Positions 24,220-32,349 of a stretch of 64,000 nucleotides of DNA are shown piece by piece (positions within the stretch are counted from its first letter, which is position 1; each line of letters opens with the position of its first letter). The notes below the pieces were generated by a model that searched no databases, was not told where the DNA came from, and worked only from the letters and a program-made list of their open reading frames with translations. A program made the position numbers and the translations under genes. The stretch comes from Oligoflexia bacterium. Its GTDB lineage: Bacteria > Bdellovibrionota > UBA1018. Location: the NCBI GenBank assembly GCA_903935335.1, contig CAIZRG010000049.1, positions 224,278-288,277 of the forward strand, written 5' to 3'.

Positions 24220-24235
24220 AGTTTAAAAAAAAAAG

Positions 24236-24276
24236 AAAAGAGGCAAGATCCAAGAGACCTCACCTCTTCATCTTTT
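24236..24276. terminator. Possible bidirectional terminator
   Basis: AAGAGG at 24238-24243 pairs with CCTCTT at 24263-24268, with an A-run on the left and a T-run (24272-24277) on the right. It lies between the convergent tRNA-Gly and pilin genes. The stem is only six base pairs with a 19-base loop, so the call is tentative. Confidence 0.4.
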
Positions 24277-24299
24277 TTAAGTGTTATAAAACAATTTAA

Positions 24300-24806
24300 T
24301 TAGGTGTAGGTAACAGTCACTGTGACCGTCCCAGTATAGACACCTGCAGAAATGCTTGTAGTATCCGTTGCAGAGATGCTTCCATGAGCAGCAATGCTCT
24401 TGCTTCCACTCACTAAGGAATAGCTGCCTGCTAAAGTCTGACCCGAAGCATTTTTAAATGTAACTGGGAATGTATCAGTGCCATTGCTCATTGTTGTGGT
24501 GCTTGCCATTCCTAGACTAAAGCTATGGTTATTCTCTCCAGTCACATTCAGTTGAACGGGTGCCAATGACACACCTTGTGCATTGACTCCCCCATTGGTG
24601 TTATAGGCAACCCCACCCAGAATTTCTCCGAAGTCTAATGTCGAGCTAATGGCTACTTGAATGGGAACAATAATTTTAGCCTGTACATTTAATACAGCCG
24701 TTGATGAACTCGAACCGTCAGCATAGAGCTGACTGGGTAGGACCATTAAGCCTAAAGCCATCATGGGGATGACGGATTTTTTAACCAGCTTACTTTTGAC
24801 TAACAT
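24300..24806 (-). CDS. DUF4402-type fimbrial subunit, probable major pilin
   Basis: A 168-residue secreted protein with a clear signal peptide (basic start, hydrophobic core, cleavage near SQLYADG). It has the features of DUF4402 proteins: an early LDFGEILGG strand, a Gly/Ser/Thr-rich beta-sandwich, and a terminal GVYTGTVTVTVTYT strand like the alternating C-terminal strand of chaperone-usher pilins. A strong AAGGAGG precedes the ATG. It ends the leftward cluster chaperone-usher-minor pilin-pilin. A 220-base gap upstream could hold its own promoter, consistent with high expression. It is probably polymerised on the surface through the usher. Confidence 0.8.
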   Translation of the reverse strand: MLVKSKLVKKSVIPMMALGLMVLPSQLYADGSSSSTAVLNVQAKIIVPIQVAISSTLDFGEILGGVAYNTNGGVNAQGVSLAPVQLNVTGENNHSFSLGMASTTTMSNGTDTFPVTFKNASGQTLAGSYSLVSGSKSIAAHGSISATDTTSISAGVYTGTVTVTVTYT

Positions 24807-25030
24807 AATTTGCCTCCTTAAGGCACAGGCCTCACTCAGTTTATAGATTGACTGAGACCCGTATTTGTTACTCAGCAGAGTTTGTAGTTATTACTCACTC
24901 TCCAGGTTCTGATACTAATAGATTTGACTCGATGCGACAAGTGTGGCAAAAAATACCCTTCCTTAATGTGAACATCCTCACCGACTTAAGGTCATAAAAT
25001 TTAAGCAGTATGTTGAATTTTAAGTCTTTC

Positions 25031-25462
25031 TTAAAGATAAGCAATGATGACAGTAAAAGAGCCACTATAGTCTCCAGCTGCTTTGCTTTGGGTTTCCGAT
25101 GAACTGATCGTTCCGTGGATGACTAATGTGTTTGTTGTGTTTACGATCGAAGTAGGGCGGGTCAAGCTCAGAGAAGCAATCATTTTATTGGAACCATTGA
25201 TTAAAGTAGTCTGATCATATTTGCTAGGATTATCATTGTCGTGAATAATAAATGAAATTCCGGAGCCTACCTGACCACTGTATTGAATCACTGCAGGCTG
25301 ATTCCCATTTTGAAGCTCTTCTGTGCTAGACTGAGTGCCTGCAAGTATTTCTCCAAACCCCATCGATTGAGTTGTACTCACAGATAAGGGGGTTGTAGCA
25401 AAAACACAGAGAGGGGTTAAAAAATTTAATAAAAAATATAAATTTTTTATTAATAAACTCAT
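25031..25462 (-). CDS. DUF4402-like minor fimbrial subunit
   Basis: A 143-residue protein with an N-terminal hydrophobic signal and the same MGFGEILAG and terminal GDYSGSFTVIIAYL strands as the neighbouring pilin, so the two are paralogs with low overall identity. It lacks cysteines in the mature part. Its position directly after the usher gene suggests a tip or adaptor subunit, but this is inference. No obvious Shine-Dalgarno sequence precedes its ATG, so translation may depend on coupling with the usher. Confidence 0.7.
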   Translation of the reverse strand: MSLLIKNLYFLLNFLTPLCVFATTPLSVSTTQSMGFGEILAGTQSSTEELQNGNQPAVIQYSGQVGSGISFIIHDNDNPSKYDQTTLINGSNKMIASLSLTRPTSIVNTTNTLVIHGTISSSETQSKAAGDYSGSFTVIIAYL

Positions 25463-25506
25463 GCTGATATTATTTTACGACAGAGTAAAGCAATGAATCA
25501 ATTGAT

Positions 25507-28152
25507 TTAAGCGGGTTTTAAGTAAAAATCTGCTCCTGACTCAAAGCTTCCTTCTTCTGGGATGGTTAGCCTCTTGAGTTCAGGGATAGGTTTAACTTTA
25601 AATTCTTTTAGATACTTTTGATCTAAAACGATTAAATAATGACCAGGCTTTATTTCTTCAAATGAATAAAAACCATCTGAGTTTGTTTTTGTTTTTGAGA
25701 GCACTTTTCCGGTGATGTCTTTCAGGATAATATGCACCCCTCTTTTTGGTTTTTCTGCATTGCTTCTATCTTTTGTAAAGATAGTGCCTTCAATGGTTCC
25801 AACCGTGTAAAAGGGGAGGTCAATCACGGTTGTTTTCCCAGTCCTGGGATAAACTTTAGCTCCATTGATTGGACTTCTTAGGAAAGTATTTTCTAGTTTG
25901 CTTGTATTAATATTCACAAAAGTTTTCATATTAGGCTGTACCTTAGTTAGAAAGGCATAGCCTCTTTTGTTAGTAGTGGCTTCTCCTGAGCTCCCTCCGG
26001 TCAGTCGGATTTTTACTTTCTCAACTCCTTTTTTAATCGTCTTTTTTGAATAAGGTTTACGTTTGACTTCATAAGCATGAATTGCAACACTTGAGCTACT
26101 TGATAATGCATTAGAATATAAATCAAGTTTTCCTTGAGCTGGGTCCCGAGTTAAATTAAAGCTCATTAAGCTAGAAATAGAGTAATCCCCTGTTGTTGAG
26201 TAACTCGTTGTAGCACTGAGTCTAATAGGTTTTGGAGTGTAGTTTAATGCAAATGTTCCTGTAAATGAATTGAACTGGAAGGATCTCATTAAAGTTAAAT
26301 TCAGGGAAAATTTATCACTTGTTCTATAAAGCAATGACTCTTGAACATTTTGGATCGACTGAGAGTCATAGTTCATCCCGAGTTGAATATTTAAGTGAGA
26401 ACTCCACTTTGAAGCCTGAGCTAGCCCTGTTAGGTTTGCAGAGGTCGTATTGTTACTGTTGATTAAATAAGAAAGCTGATTAAAAAACAAGATCCCAAAT
26501 AAGTTTGTAGTCAATTGGTTTTGAGCAGAATTTGTAAAATCACCCGTGATTAACTCAGTTCTTGTGAGATTTGTTTTTGTTTGAAGGGTCCTAAAAAATG
26601 GAATTGGGAAAGAGAGGTCAAGACTGGTTCTGTTCTTTAAGGTTGCTCCGTCTGGTAATGCTTCACTTTGAAATTGCCTTGAGTTGAGGTAACTCGCACC
26701 TAAGATGACTGTAGATATCGGATATTGCGTCTGAGCTTGATAGGCCCAATGATTTTTATCTAAAAAACTTGTTCCTAATGAATAATAAAGGGCTTGTAAA
26801 AAACCTTGCGCTTTTAAATATCCTAATACTGGATATTCTATGTCCTGATACGTGTATTTTGCAGCGCCTAAAGTTAAGTTAAGTCCTCGGAATAGCCCTC
26901 GGTCATATTGGAAAAAATATCGAGGAGTTCCTGTGTCTTCTGAACCTACTCCTAATCGGTAGTAAGATTGATTCGGTTGGGAGATATTTGGATTAATATT
27001 GTATGTTTTATTAACAATTTTTCTTTGCCCTTGAGGACCATAAAAAATCAACTTAAAGCGGTTGACTCCATAGAGGAGAGGGATTTTTTGAAAACGATAT
27101 TGGTGCGATGAGCTAGATGTTTGACGTCCAATAAAAATATCGTTTTGATAAAGCTCAACTTCCCAATCTGGAGGCAGTTCTCCCTGAAAATCTTGACTTG
27201 AAAACTGAGATGAGCTTTGTAAGGGATAGCTACTTAAGTAAGCTCCAGTGATTGTACTGCTTCTTGTAATCAAATCTAATGAAGGGAGGTTGACTGAATA
27301 AAGTTGGATTTCTTGGAGATGGGCAGGACCTAAAAGGTTTCCGTCTAAATCATGTCTTGAGAATGTAACTCGGTGGGTAGGTTGAGCCCCTATTGTATTT
27401 TGAGTAGACGGAAAGTTCGTGTAAAAGCTACCCGTTGTTTCAAACCCAAACAGTTCCCCAGATCCAAGAGTGGAAGAATTACCAGTCATGGTGCTGTCCC
27501 CTTTTGCAGACTTTGAATACCGAGTATTGATTTGCTGATCTATAGAAAATCCATCTAACCAGGTCCTAGGGGTTTTATAGAAAGGATATTGTGGGTCATC
27601 TGTAGATGAATCAGAATTTAATAAGCCTGCTGCTTTTTTTTCGCGGTCTTCTTTTTCTTGAAAAGGAAGTTTTTCTCTAGGGTCAATCACCACCCGCGAC
27701 ATAAATGAGTCCACAGTAATATTTACGGGTAACCATTTTTTAAGGAGTCGCAGGGAAACATAAATGTCTTCTTCCCGGACAAAAACTTGAGAGCAGTCAT
27801 ATTTTTCACTCCGATTATTGTAACTGACTAAACAACTGGCAGTATCGAGTTTAAACCGTCTATCTGGTGAAATAACAAATCCCTCTGCTTGACCCATACG
27901 TGTTGATAAATCAATTGCAAAACCCAGCTTGTCTGAAAAATCTCCTAATGGGATAAGCCAAGATGAATTCAAAAAGGGATAAATAATAAAATTACTGGAG
28001 AGTAACTTTTGCTTAACTATGAGCGCCATAATTCTCTCCGCATCAGGAGAGAAATTATCAGTTATTGCAAGGCTTTCAGAGTAAGCGGTATGAAATGGGA
28101 AAAACAAAAATAATAGTAAAAAACTATAAAATATTTTTGATATTTTCTCCAA
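25507..28152 (-). CDS. Outer-membrane fimbrial usher
   Basis: An 881-residue exported protein. After the signal peptide comes an N-terminal region with a Cys pair (SCLVSYN and KYDCSQVF), then a long Ser/Thr/Tyr-rich beta-strand region typical of a barrel (about 200-680). The C-terminal part (about 770-880) resembles a carboxypeptidase-regulatory-like Ig domain, with GTIEGTIF and NSDGFYSFEEIKPGHYLIVL. The segment PPDWEVELYQNDIFIG matches the conserved usher strand in which the ligand is called P-x-WEVELY. It starts with TTG after AGAGG. It resembles the alternative (CS1- or archaic-like) ushers more than FimD. It secretes and anchors the adjacent DUF4402 pilins. Confidence 0.82.
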   Translation of the reverse strand: MEKISKIFYSFLLLFLFFPFHTAYSESLAITDNFSPDAERIMALIVKQKLLSSNFIIYPFLNSSWLIPLGDFSDKLGFAIDLSTRMGQAEGFVISPDRRFKLDTASCLVSYNNRSEKYDCSQVFVREEDIYVSLRLLKKWLPVNITVDSFMSRVVIDPREKLPFQEKEDREKKAAGLLNSDSSTDDPQYPFYKTPRTWLDGFSIDQQINTRYSKSAKGDSTMTGNSSTLGSGELFGFETTGSFYTNFPSTQNTIGAQPTHRVTFSRHDLDGNLLGPAHLQEIQLYSVNLPSLDLITRSSTITGAYLSSYPLQSSSQFSSQDFQGELPPDWEVELYQNDIFIGRQTSSSSHQYRFQKIPLLYGVNRFKLIFYGPQGQRKIVNKTYNINPNISQPNQSYYRLGVGSEDTGTPRYFFQYDRGLFRGLNLTLGAAKYTYQDIEYPVLGYLKAQGFLQALYYSLGTSFLDKNHWAYQAQTQYPISTVILGASYLNSRQFQSEALPDGATLKNRTSLDLSFPIPFFRTLQTKTNLTRTELITGDFTNSAQNQLTTNLFGILFFNQLSYLINSNNTTSANLTGLAQASKWSSHLNIQLGMNYDSQSIQNVQESLLYRTSDKFSLNLTLMRSFQFNSFTGTFALNYTPKPIRLSATTSYSTTGDYSISSLMSFNLTRDPAQGKLDLYSNALSSSSSVAIHAYEVKRKPYSKKTIKKGVEKVKIRLTGGSSGEATTNKRGYAFLTKVQPNMKTFVNINTSKLENTFLRSPINGAKVYPRTGKTTVIDLPFYTVGTIEGTIFTKDRSNAEKPKRGVHIILKDITGKVLSKTKTNSDGFYSFEEIKPGHYLIVLDQKYLKEFKVKPIPELKRLTIPEEGSFESGADFYLKPA

Positions 28153-28298
28153 TCAATTCCTCTCAATCAATGGATGAGAGATAGTGCTCAAGAAAATTTT
28201 CCCCGATTGAAATCCAAATTTTTACGAATTAAAAATCATTTCCTTGAGCACTTACTGCAGAAAGTTAATTTGGATATTTAAGTCTAAGTTATTTTTTT

Positions 28299-29153
28299 CT
28301 AAATCGATGTTTCTTTTTCTGCAATTTTTGAACCCCCTAGTTCTTGTACTTCGTTTAACTCAACTTTGATTTTTCCATTTTTTAGTTTTAGATCTTTAGG
28401 AAGTTGAGTTAGAGGAATCTCTGCTTCTCTTTCTGGAAGATAGCTTGCCCAGCTTAAGATTTGACCAATTTCAATTGGGTCCTTATTTTTTTGTAAGAAA
28501 AAAACATGAAAATCACCACGAGCGAGTGTGTTTCCTCGGTTGATCACTTTGAATTTTGCGAATAAGCCTTCATCCGATTTTTTGAAGAGCTTCGCAGTAC
28601 TTAATTTAACATTTGAAGTTAAGTTTCCATGTCTAAAGTAGGCTGGGACTGCTACTTGAAAAACAACATTGATCTTTGACGCTATTTTTTTTTCTTTTTT
28701 AAGCTCATCCGACTTTTCTTTGATTTGGTCTTGATCCAGGTTGGTCATCTCTGTTTTAGGTAAAAACCTAAGATGAGCACGGTATTCTCCAGGAGGCAGG
28801 TTTCTAGGGGCTGTGAGCATCACGCGGAGCATTTGTTTTTCATTGGGCTTGAGTGTTACTGAATGAGGAGAAAAATGAAGAAATGGAGCAGCAGATCGAT
28901 CCTTCGGGCTGGGGTTTGGCACTTCAGTCATTGCACCATTAGGGTCCATTCTGTAAAAAACGGCTTTAATGGTGTAAGTAGCTGTTGTGCTTTCTTGATG
29001 AAAAATCTCAAGCTGATTCGTTTTTTGTTGATCTGATAACTCTATTCGTGTTGGAAAAATGACAAGTGAAGCATTTGAAAAAGAAGGGTAAATCAGAAGA
29101 ATACCCATCAGCACTGGCGAAAATAGAAGATAGCGCTTGAAATTGAACCCCAT
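28299..29153 (-). CDS. Periplasmic fimbrial chaperone (PapD-like)
   Basis: A 284-residue exported protein. The start chosen is the ATG at 29153, which has AAGGAGGAG four bases upstream; an in-frame start at 29174 has no such site. The N-terminal Ig-like domain shows the chaperone pattern: VIFPTRIELSDQQ, alternating hydrophobic strands, and LKPNEKQMLRVML equivalent to the donor-strand region. The long charged linker at about residues 155-175 is unusual. It is the first gene of the fimbrial cluster and would hold pilin subunits folded before delivery to the usher. Confidence 0.85.
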   Translation of the reverse strand: MGFNFKRYLLFSPVLMGILLIYPSFSNASLVIFPTRIELSDQQKTNQLEIFHQESTTATYTIKAVFYRMDPNGAMTEVPNPSPKDRSAAPFLHFSPHSVTLKPNEKQMLRVMLTAPRNLPPGEYRAHLRFLPKTEMTNLDQDQIKEKSDELKKEKKIASKINVVFQVAVPAYFRHGNLTSNVKLSTAKLFKKSDEGLFAKFKVINRGNTLARGDFHVFFLQKNKDPIEIGQILSWASYLPEREAEIPLTQLPKDLKLKNGKIKVELNEVQELGGSKIAEKETSI

Positions 29154-29391
29154 GAGTCTCCTCCTTGAGAACATTGAGAGAGTAGTGAAATGCTTAACTT
29201 ACTTTTATTCGCTTACTTTCTATCCATGGAAAATAAGTAAATAAAAATATTGTTTCTTAATTATTTTACAGAACAGGATTCCGTGTCAAGCTAAAGTTCA
29301 GAGGTATGCTGAAGCTCAGATATTACAAAATCAAAAGGGAAAAAAGCGAGTTCACTTTTCTTTTTCTTAATTTGGATTTGTTGAAAAAGAG

Positions 29392-29870
29392 TTACTCCAT
29401 TTTTTTAAAAACTAACACGCTCGTTTTTGGCCCTGTGCAGGATAGATCGTCTGTTCCTGGATCGCTGGTTAGTGTCAATGTTTTGTTGTCATTACTGATG
29501 ACAAAAGAGTAAGGGATAGAGTAGTTTTTTATATGCTGAGGTTGTAAATGATCTCAGGGAATGTATAAGTTGGCGGAGAAGACATGATGATATTCACTTT
29601 AACTTGACAGATTGTTGTTGAAAAGTCTCTGAAATATTTCTCTCCTATACATGTTTGAAAGTAAACTCCTGAGTTATTCTTAAAACTGTATGTAATGGTT
29701 TCAGGCATTGAGCTTGGAGCTCCATTACAAAATATGTCCTCCAATTCCCATTTACCATTTAGAGATATTACGGTGGCAACAGATGCAGCTTTTTCATTGT
29801 TTTTCGCTTTTCCACAAGCAGCTGCAAGTGAAATCAGCCCAAGGACTGTAATAATATTTAATTTTTTCAT
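29392..29870 (-). pseudogene. Frameshifted small lipoprotein, paralog of the 29983-30486 gene
   Basis: The open part (29529-29870) encodes 113 residues with a lipoprotein signal ending LAAAC, identical over most of its first 25 residues to the next gene upstream. After the stop, another frame down to 29392 encodes YSFVISNDNKTLTL and DDLSC, then LVFKK, which match the end of the intact paralog. One frameshift near 29530-29560 therefore separates the two halves. The function of the family is unknown. The core is a small beta-rich domain beginning LNGKWELEDIFC. Confidence 0.75.
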
Positions 29871-29898
29871 ACTACTTAAGCGTCTATGGATATCTTAT

Positions 29899-29942
29899 AA
29901 ACCCAGGGGAGAAAAGTGAGTTCACCTTTCTCCCCTGGGTTT
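29899..29942 (-). terminator. Strong hairpin terminator between lipoprotein paralogs
   Basis: AAACCCAGGGGAGAAA (29899-29914) and its exact complement (29927-29942) form a perfect 16-base-pair stem with a 12-base loop, directly downstream of the 29983-30486 gene. The T-run on the minus strand is short. The loop word GAGTTCAC recurs in a weaker hairpin near 29340-29370, after the frameshifted paralog. Confidence 0.7.
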
Positions 29943-29982
29943 GTTTCAGAGTCGTTTTTTAAAAAAGCTGAATATTGAATGA

Positions 29983-30486
29983 TTATATTTTGTTGAAAGT
30001 GAGGATGGAGCTAATCGCTGTTCCTGGTATACAAAAAAGATCGTCTGATGCTCCAACACTATTTAAGGTTAAGGTCTCTTGGTCATCGCTCAGAACGAAA
30101 GAATAAGAGAGTTCAAAAGCATCATTTAGTCTTTTACCTGCGGGTGTAGCTACAGTCCCGCTAGAATTTGTACAGATACTTGTTCCAAAAGAGCTAAAAT
30201 TGATTGTATTATTCGAAATATTTTTAGAAAAAGTCCGAACACAGCTTATCTTTGGGGTTGTGAAAATCATTGTTTGTGAACTATCATTAATGCTAATAGA
30301 GATAGTTGAGGTTGGGGCTGGTTTGTCATTAACTGAACCGCAGTATCTATCGACCAATTGCCAACTCCCATTCAGAGATACTGCTGGTGCTCCGCCTGAT
30401 GCAGCTTCTTCAACATTTTTCGCTTTTCCACAAGCAGCTGCAAGTGAAATCAGTCCAAGGACTGCAATGATATTTAATTTTTTCAT
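29983..30486 (-). CDS. Small secreted lipoprotein of unknown function
   Basis: A 167-residue lipoprotein. The signal peptide MKKLNIIAVLGLISLAAAC ends in a good lipobox with Cys19. The mature part has SLNGSWQLVDRYC, a strand-rich Ser/Thr/Asn region, and four further cysteines that could form disulfides. The fold is reminiscent of small lipocalin-like or META-type lipoproteins, but no family was assigned. Its promoter region contains an 11-base homopolymer directly next to a TATAAG box. A frameshifted tandem paralog lies downstream after a strong hairpin. Confidence 0.75.
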   Translation of the reverse strand: MKKLNIIAVLGLISLAAACGKAKNVEEAASGGAPAVSLNGSWQLVDRYCGSVNDKPAPTSTISISINDSSQTMIFTTPKISCVRTFSKNISNNTINFSSFGTSICTNSSGTVATPAGKRLNDAFELSYSFVLSDDQETLTLNSVGASDDLFCIPGTAISSILTFNKI

Positions 30487-30519
30487 ACTACTTAAACTCC
30501 TAAATCGGTTTATTCGTTA

Positions 30520-30536
30520 CTTATACCCCCCCCCCC
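30520..30536 (-). promoter_or_regulatory. Homopolymer-containing promoter of lipoprotein gene
   Basis: On the minus strand eleven consecutive G residues (30526-30536) lie immediately before TATAAG (30520-30525), a fair -10 element. TATAAG also precedes the paralogous gene at a similar position. The tract would sit in the -35/-10 spacer, where length changes alter promoter strength. GGCAAT, 18 bases upstream of TATAAG, is a weak -35 candidate. Confidence 0.55.
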
Positions 30537-30760
30537 TGTGCTGAATTGCCCAGAGTGGGTATACGGTGACATTAAGCAATCTTTATGCCTGTGGTTTAAA
30601 TGAGTTTTTATGTATTATAAGTAATGAATAAAAATCAACTATTTTTTAAAAAAGATTGATTGGACTGTTGAAGAACTGTTTAATTTTTAGACACTTCGCT
30701 ATCAGCCTAAACAGCGTTCTTCTGTCGAACCTTTGACGGATACACACTCTGAGTTAACGA

Positions 30761-30789
30761 TTTACATTGAGCTGATCTATTCATATAAT
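30761..30789 (+). promoter_or_regulatory. Sigma-70-type promoter of motA
   Basis: TTTACA at 30761-30766 and TATAAT at 30784-30789 are separated by exactly 17 bases. Transcription would start near 30796, only about four bases before the motA ATG at 30800, and no Shine-Dalgarno sequence is visible. This predicts a leaderless or nearly leaderless mRNA. Confidence 0.7.
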
Positions 30790-30799
30790 TGATACTCAT

Positions 30800-31588
30800 A
30801 TGAATCTATCTTCACTTTTTGGTGTTCTTTCAGGGTTAGTGGTTTTAGTGGGTGCCATCTTGACTTCATCTAAGTCTGCTCGGGTGTTTTTAGATCCGCA
30901 TGGAATTTTGATTGTATTTGGAGGAACTGCAGCGGCAGGCTTAATTTGTTTTCCGTTGAGATTTTATATTGGGGTGACTCGGGCTCTGATTAAGAAATTT
31001 TTTGGAAACTACATCACTCGGTTTGAATCTGTCATCTTTGAGGTGGTTGACCTAGCTAAAGGCACTCGTGAGAATCCTAATTATATGAAAAATAAGCTCA
31101 ACTCGCTTCAGACTCCTTTTTTAAGAGATGCAGTGAGTCTCATTGTTCAGGGAGGAATTCCTCAGGAAGCTTTAGATACTATTTTACTCAAGAGAGCCGC
31201 TACTTATACGAAACGGTATGATTACGATGTTTCAGTCTTTAGGACCATTGCTAAGTTTCCACCTGCTTTTGGTTTGATGGGCACAACTTTAGGGATGATC
31301 TCACTTTTGCAAAACCTAGGTGGCAATGATGCCCAAAAAATGCTGGGTCCTGCTATGGCTATTGGTCTGGTAGCCACGTTTTATGGGATTGTTTTAGCAA
31401 ATCTCGTTTTTATCCCTATCTCTGAAAACTTAGCTGTCTTAAATCGTGAAGATGAAACCATTCGGGCTATTGTGATTGACGGGATGAGGTTGATTTCTCG
31501 GAAAGAGCATCCCCGAATTGTTGAAGAACATCTGAAAAGCTATTTGATGCCAGACGAACGTCTTAAAATGGGGAACTCCAAAGCATGA
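30800..31588 (+). CDS. motA: MotA-family proton-channel protein
   Basis: A 262-residue four-helix membrane protein. Helices lie at about 5-25, 33-53, 150-172 and 183-205. The conserved FRTIAKFPPAFGLMGTTLGMISLL and GPAMAIGLVATFYGIVLANL segments are those of the PomA/MotA group, longer than ExbB/TolQ. With MotB it forms the ion channel that converts proton or sodium flow into torque. Its stop overlaps the motB start by four bases. No flagellar structural genes are nearby. The genes facing it encode a FliG-like fusion and coiled-coil proteins, so it may drive something other than a flagellum. Confidence 0.92.
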   Translation: MNLSSLFGVLSGLVVLVGAILTSSKSARVFLDPHGILIVFGGTAAAGLICFPLRFYIGVTRALIKKFFGNYITRFESVIFEVVDLAKGTRENPNYMKNKLNSLQTPFLRDAVSLIVQGGIPQEALDTILLKRAATYTKRYDYDVSVFRTIAKFPPAFGLMGTTLGMISLLQNLGGNDAQKMLGPAMAIGLVATFYGIVLANLVFIPISENLAVLNREDETIRAIVIDGMRLISRKEHPRIVEEHLKSYLMPDERLKMGNSKA

Positions 31589-32349
31589 CTCAAGGCATGG
31601 GTGAAGGGCCCGCTCACTCAGGCGAATCAGTCTTTGCAGAAATTGAAACAGCTAAACAACATGTGGAAGAAGGGGGGGAAGGCAATTGGCTCGTTTCTTA
31701 TGCTGACATGATGACTTTGCTCGTTGGATTTTTTGTGATTCTCCTTAGTTTTTCAAAAGTGGATGAAGAAAAATTTGAAGCGATTAAGAAAATCGCTAGC
31801 CAAGAGTTTGGTGGAGTGTATCGGGCTCCGTTTAGCGATTTATCTGAAGAAATTAAAAAAGAATTAGATAAGCTAGGTCTTGGAGATGCCTATGTGATCA
31901 AGCAGACCGAAGGAGCTGTTCAAATTTCTTTTCGAGGGAATGTTTTTTTTGATACCGGATCAGTTGAACTTAGGGAGCAAGGTAAAGAACTCTTAGATAA
32001 GATTATACCTGTGATTCAAGGCCAGGGGAAAACGTTTGAAGTTTATATTCAAGGGTATACGGATGATGTTCCTATTGGGCATAGCTTTCAATATAAAACG
32101 AACTGGGAGCTTTCCAGTATCCGAGCTTGCCGGGTCTTGGATGTTTTTGAGAGGAATGGTTTTACAAAGGAACATCTCACCGCAATTGGGTATGGGGAGT
32201 CTAGACCATTGGTTCAGAACCGAGATTCTACAGGCAATCCCATTCCAAAGAACCGAGATTTGAATCGACGTGTTTTAATTAGGTTGATGAAATCTTCTTC
32301 GAAAATGGTGGGGGGGGCGGACAAGATACCAGTTTCTCCGGGTGAGTGA
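31585..32349 (+). CDS. motB: MotB-family stator protein with OmpA domain
   Basis: A 254-residue protein with a cytoplasmic N-terminus, one membrane helix and a periplasmic OmpA-like peptidoglycan-binding domain. The ion-carrying Asp is Asp41 in SYADMMTLLVGFF. The OmpA domain shows YIQGYTDDVPIG, NWELSSIRAC and GYGESRPLVQN with NRRVLIRL. It anchors the stator to the wall. Its last 71 bases overlap the 3' end of the convergent coiled-coil gene, and this overlap contains a run of eight G residues (about 32310-32317) encoding part of a Gly tail. Confidence 0.93.
   Translation: MTQGMGEGPAHSGESVFAEIETAKQHVEEGGEGNWLVSYADMMTLLVGFFVILLSFSKVDEEKFEAIKKIASQEFGGVYRAPFSDLSEEIKKELDKLGLGDAYVIKQTEGAVQISFRGNVFFDTGSVELREQGKELLDKIIPVIQGQGKTFEVYIQGYTDDVPIGHSFQYKTNWELSSIRACRVLDVFERNGFTKEHLTAIGYGESRPLVQNRDSTGNPIPKNRDLNRRVLIRLMKSSSKMVGGADKIPVSPGE

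Noticed and set aside
30800..32349. ExbB/ExbD or TolQ/TolR pair
   Set aside because: Sizes (262 and 254), four-helix MotA pattern and a C-terminal OmpA domain fit MotA/MotB.
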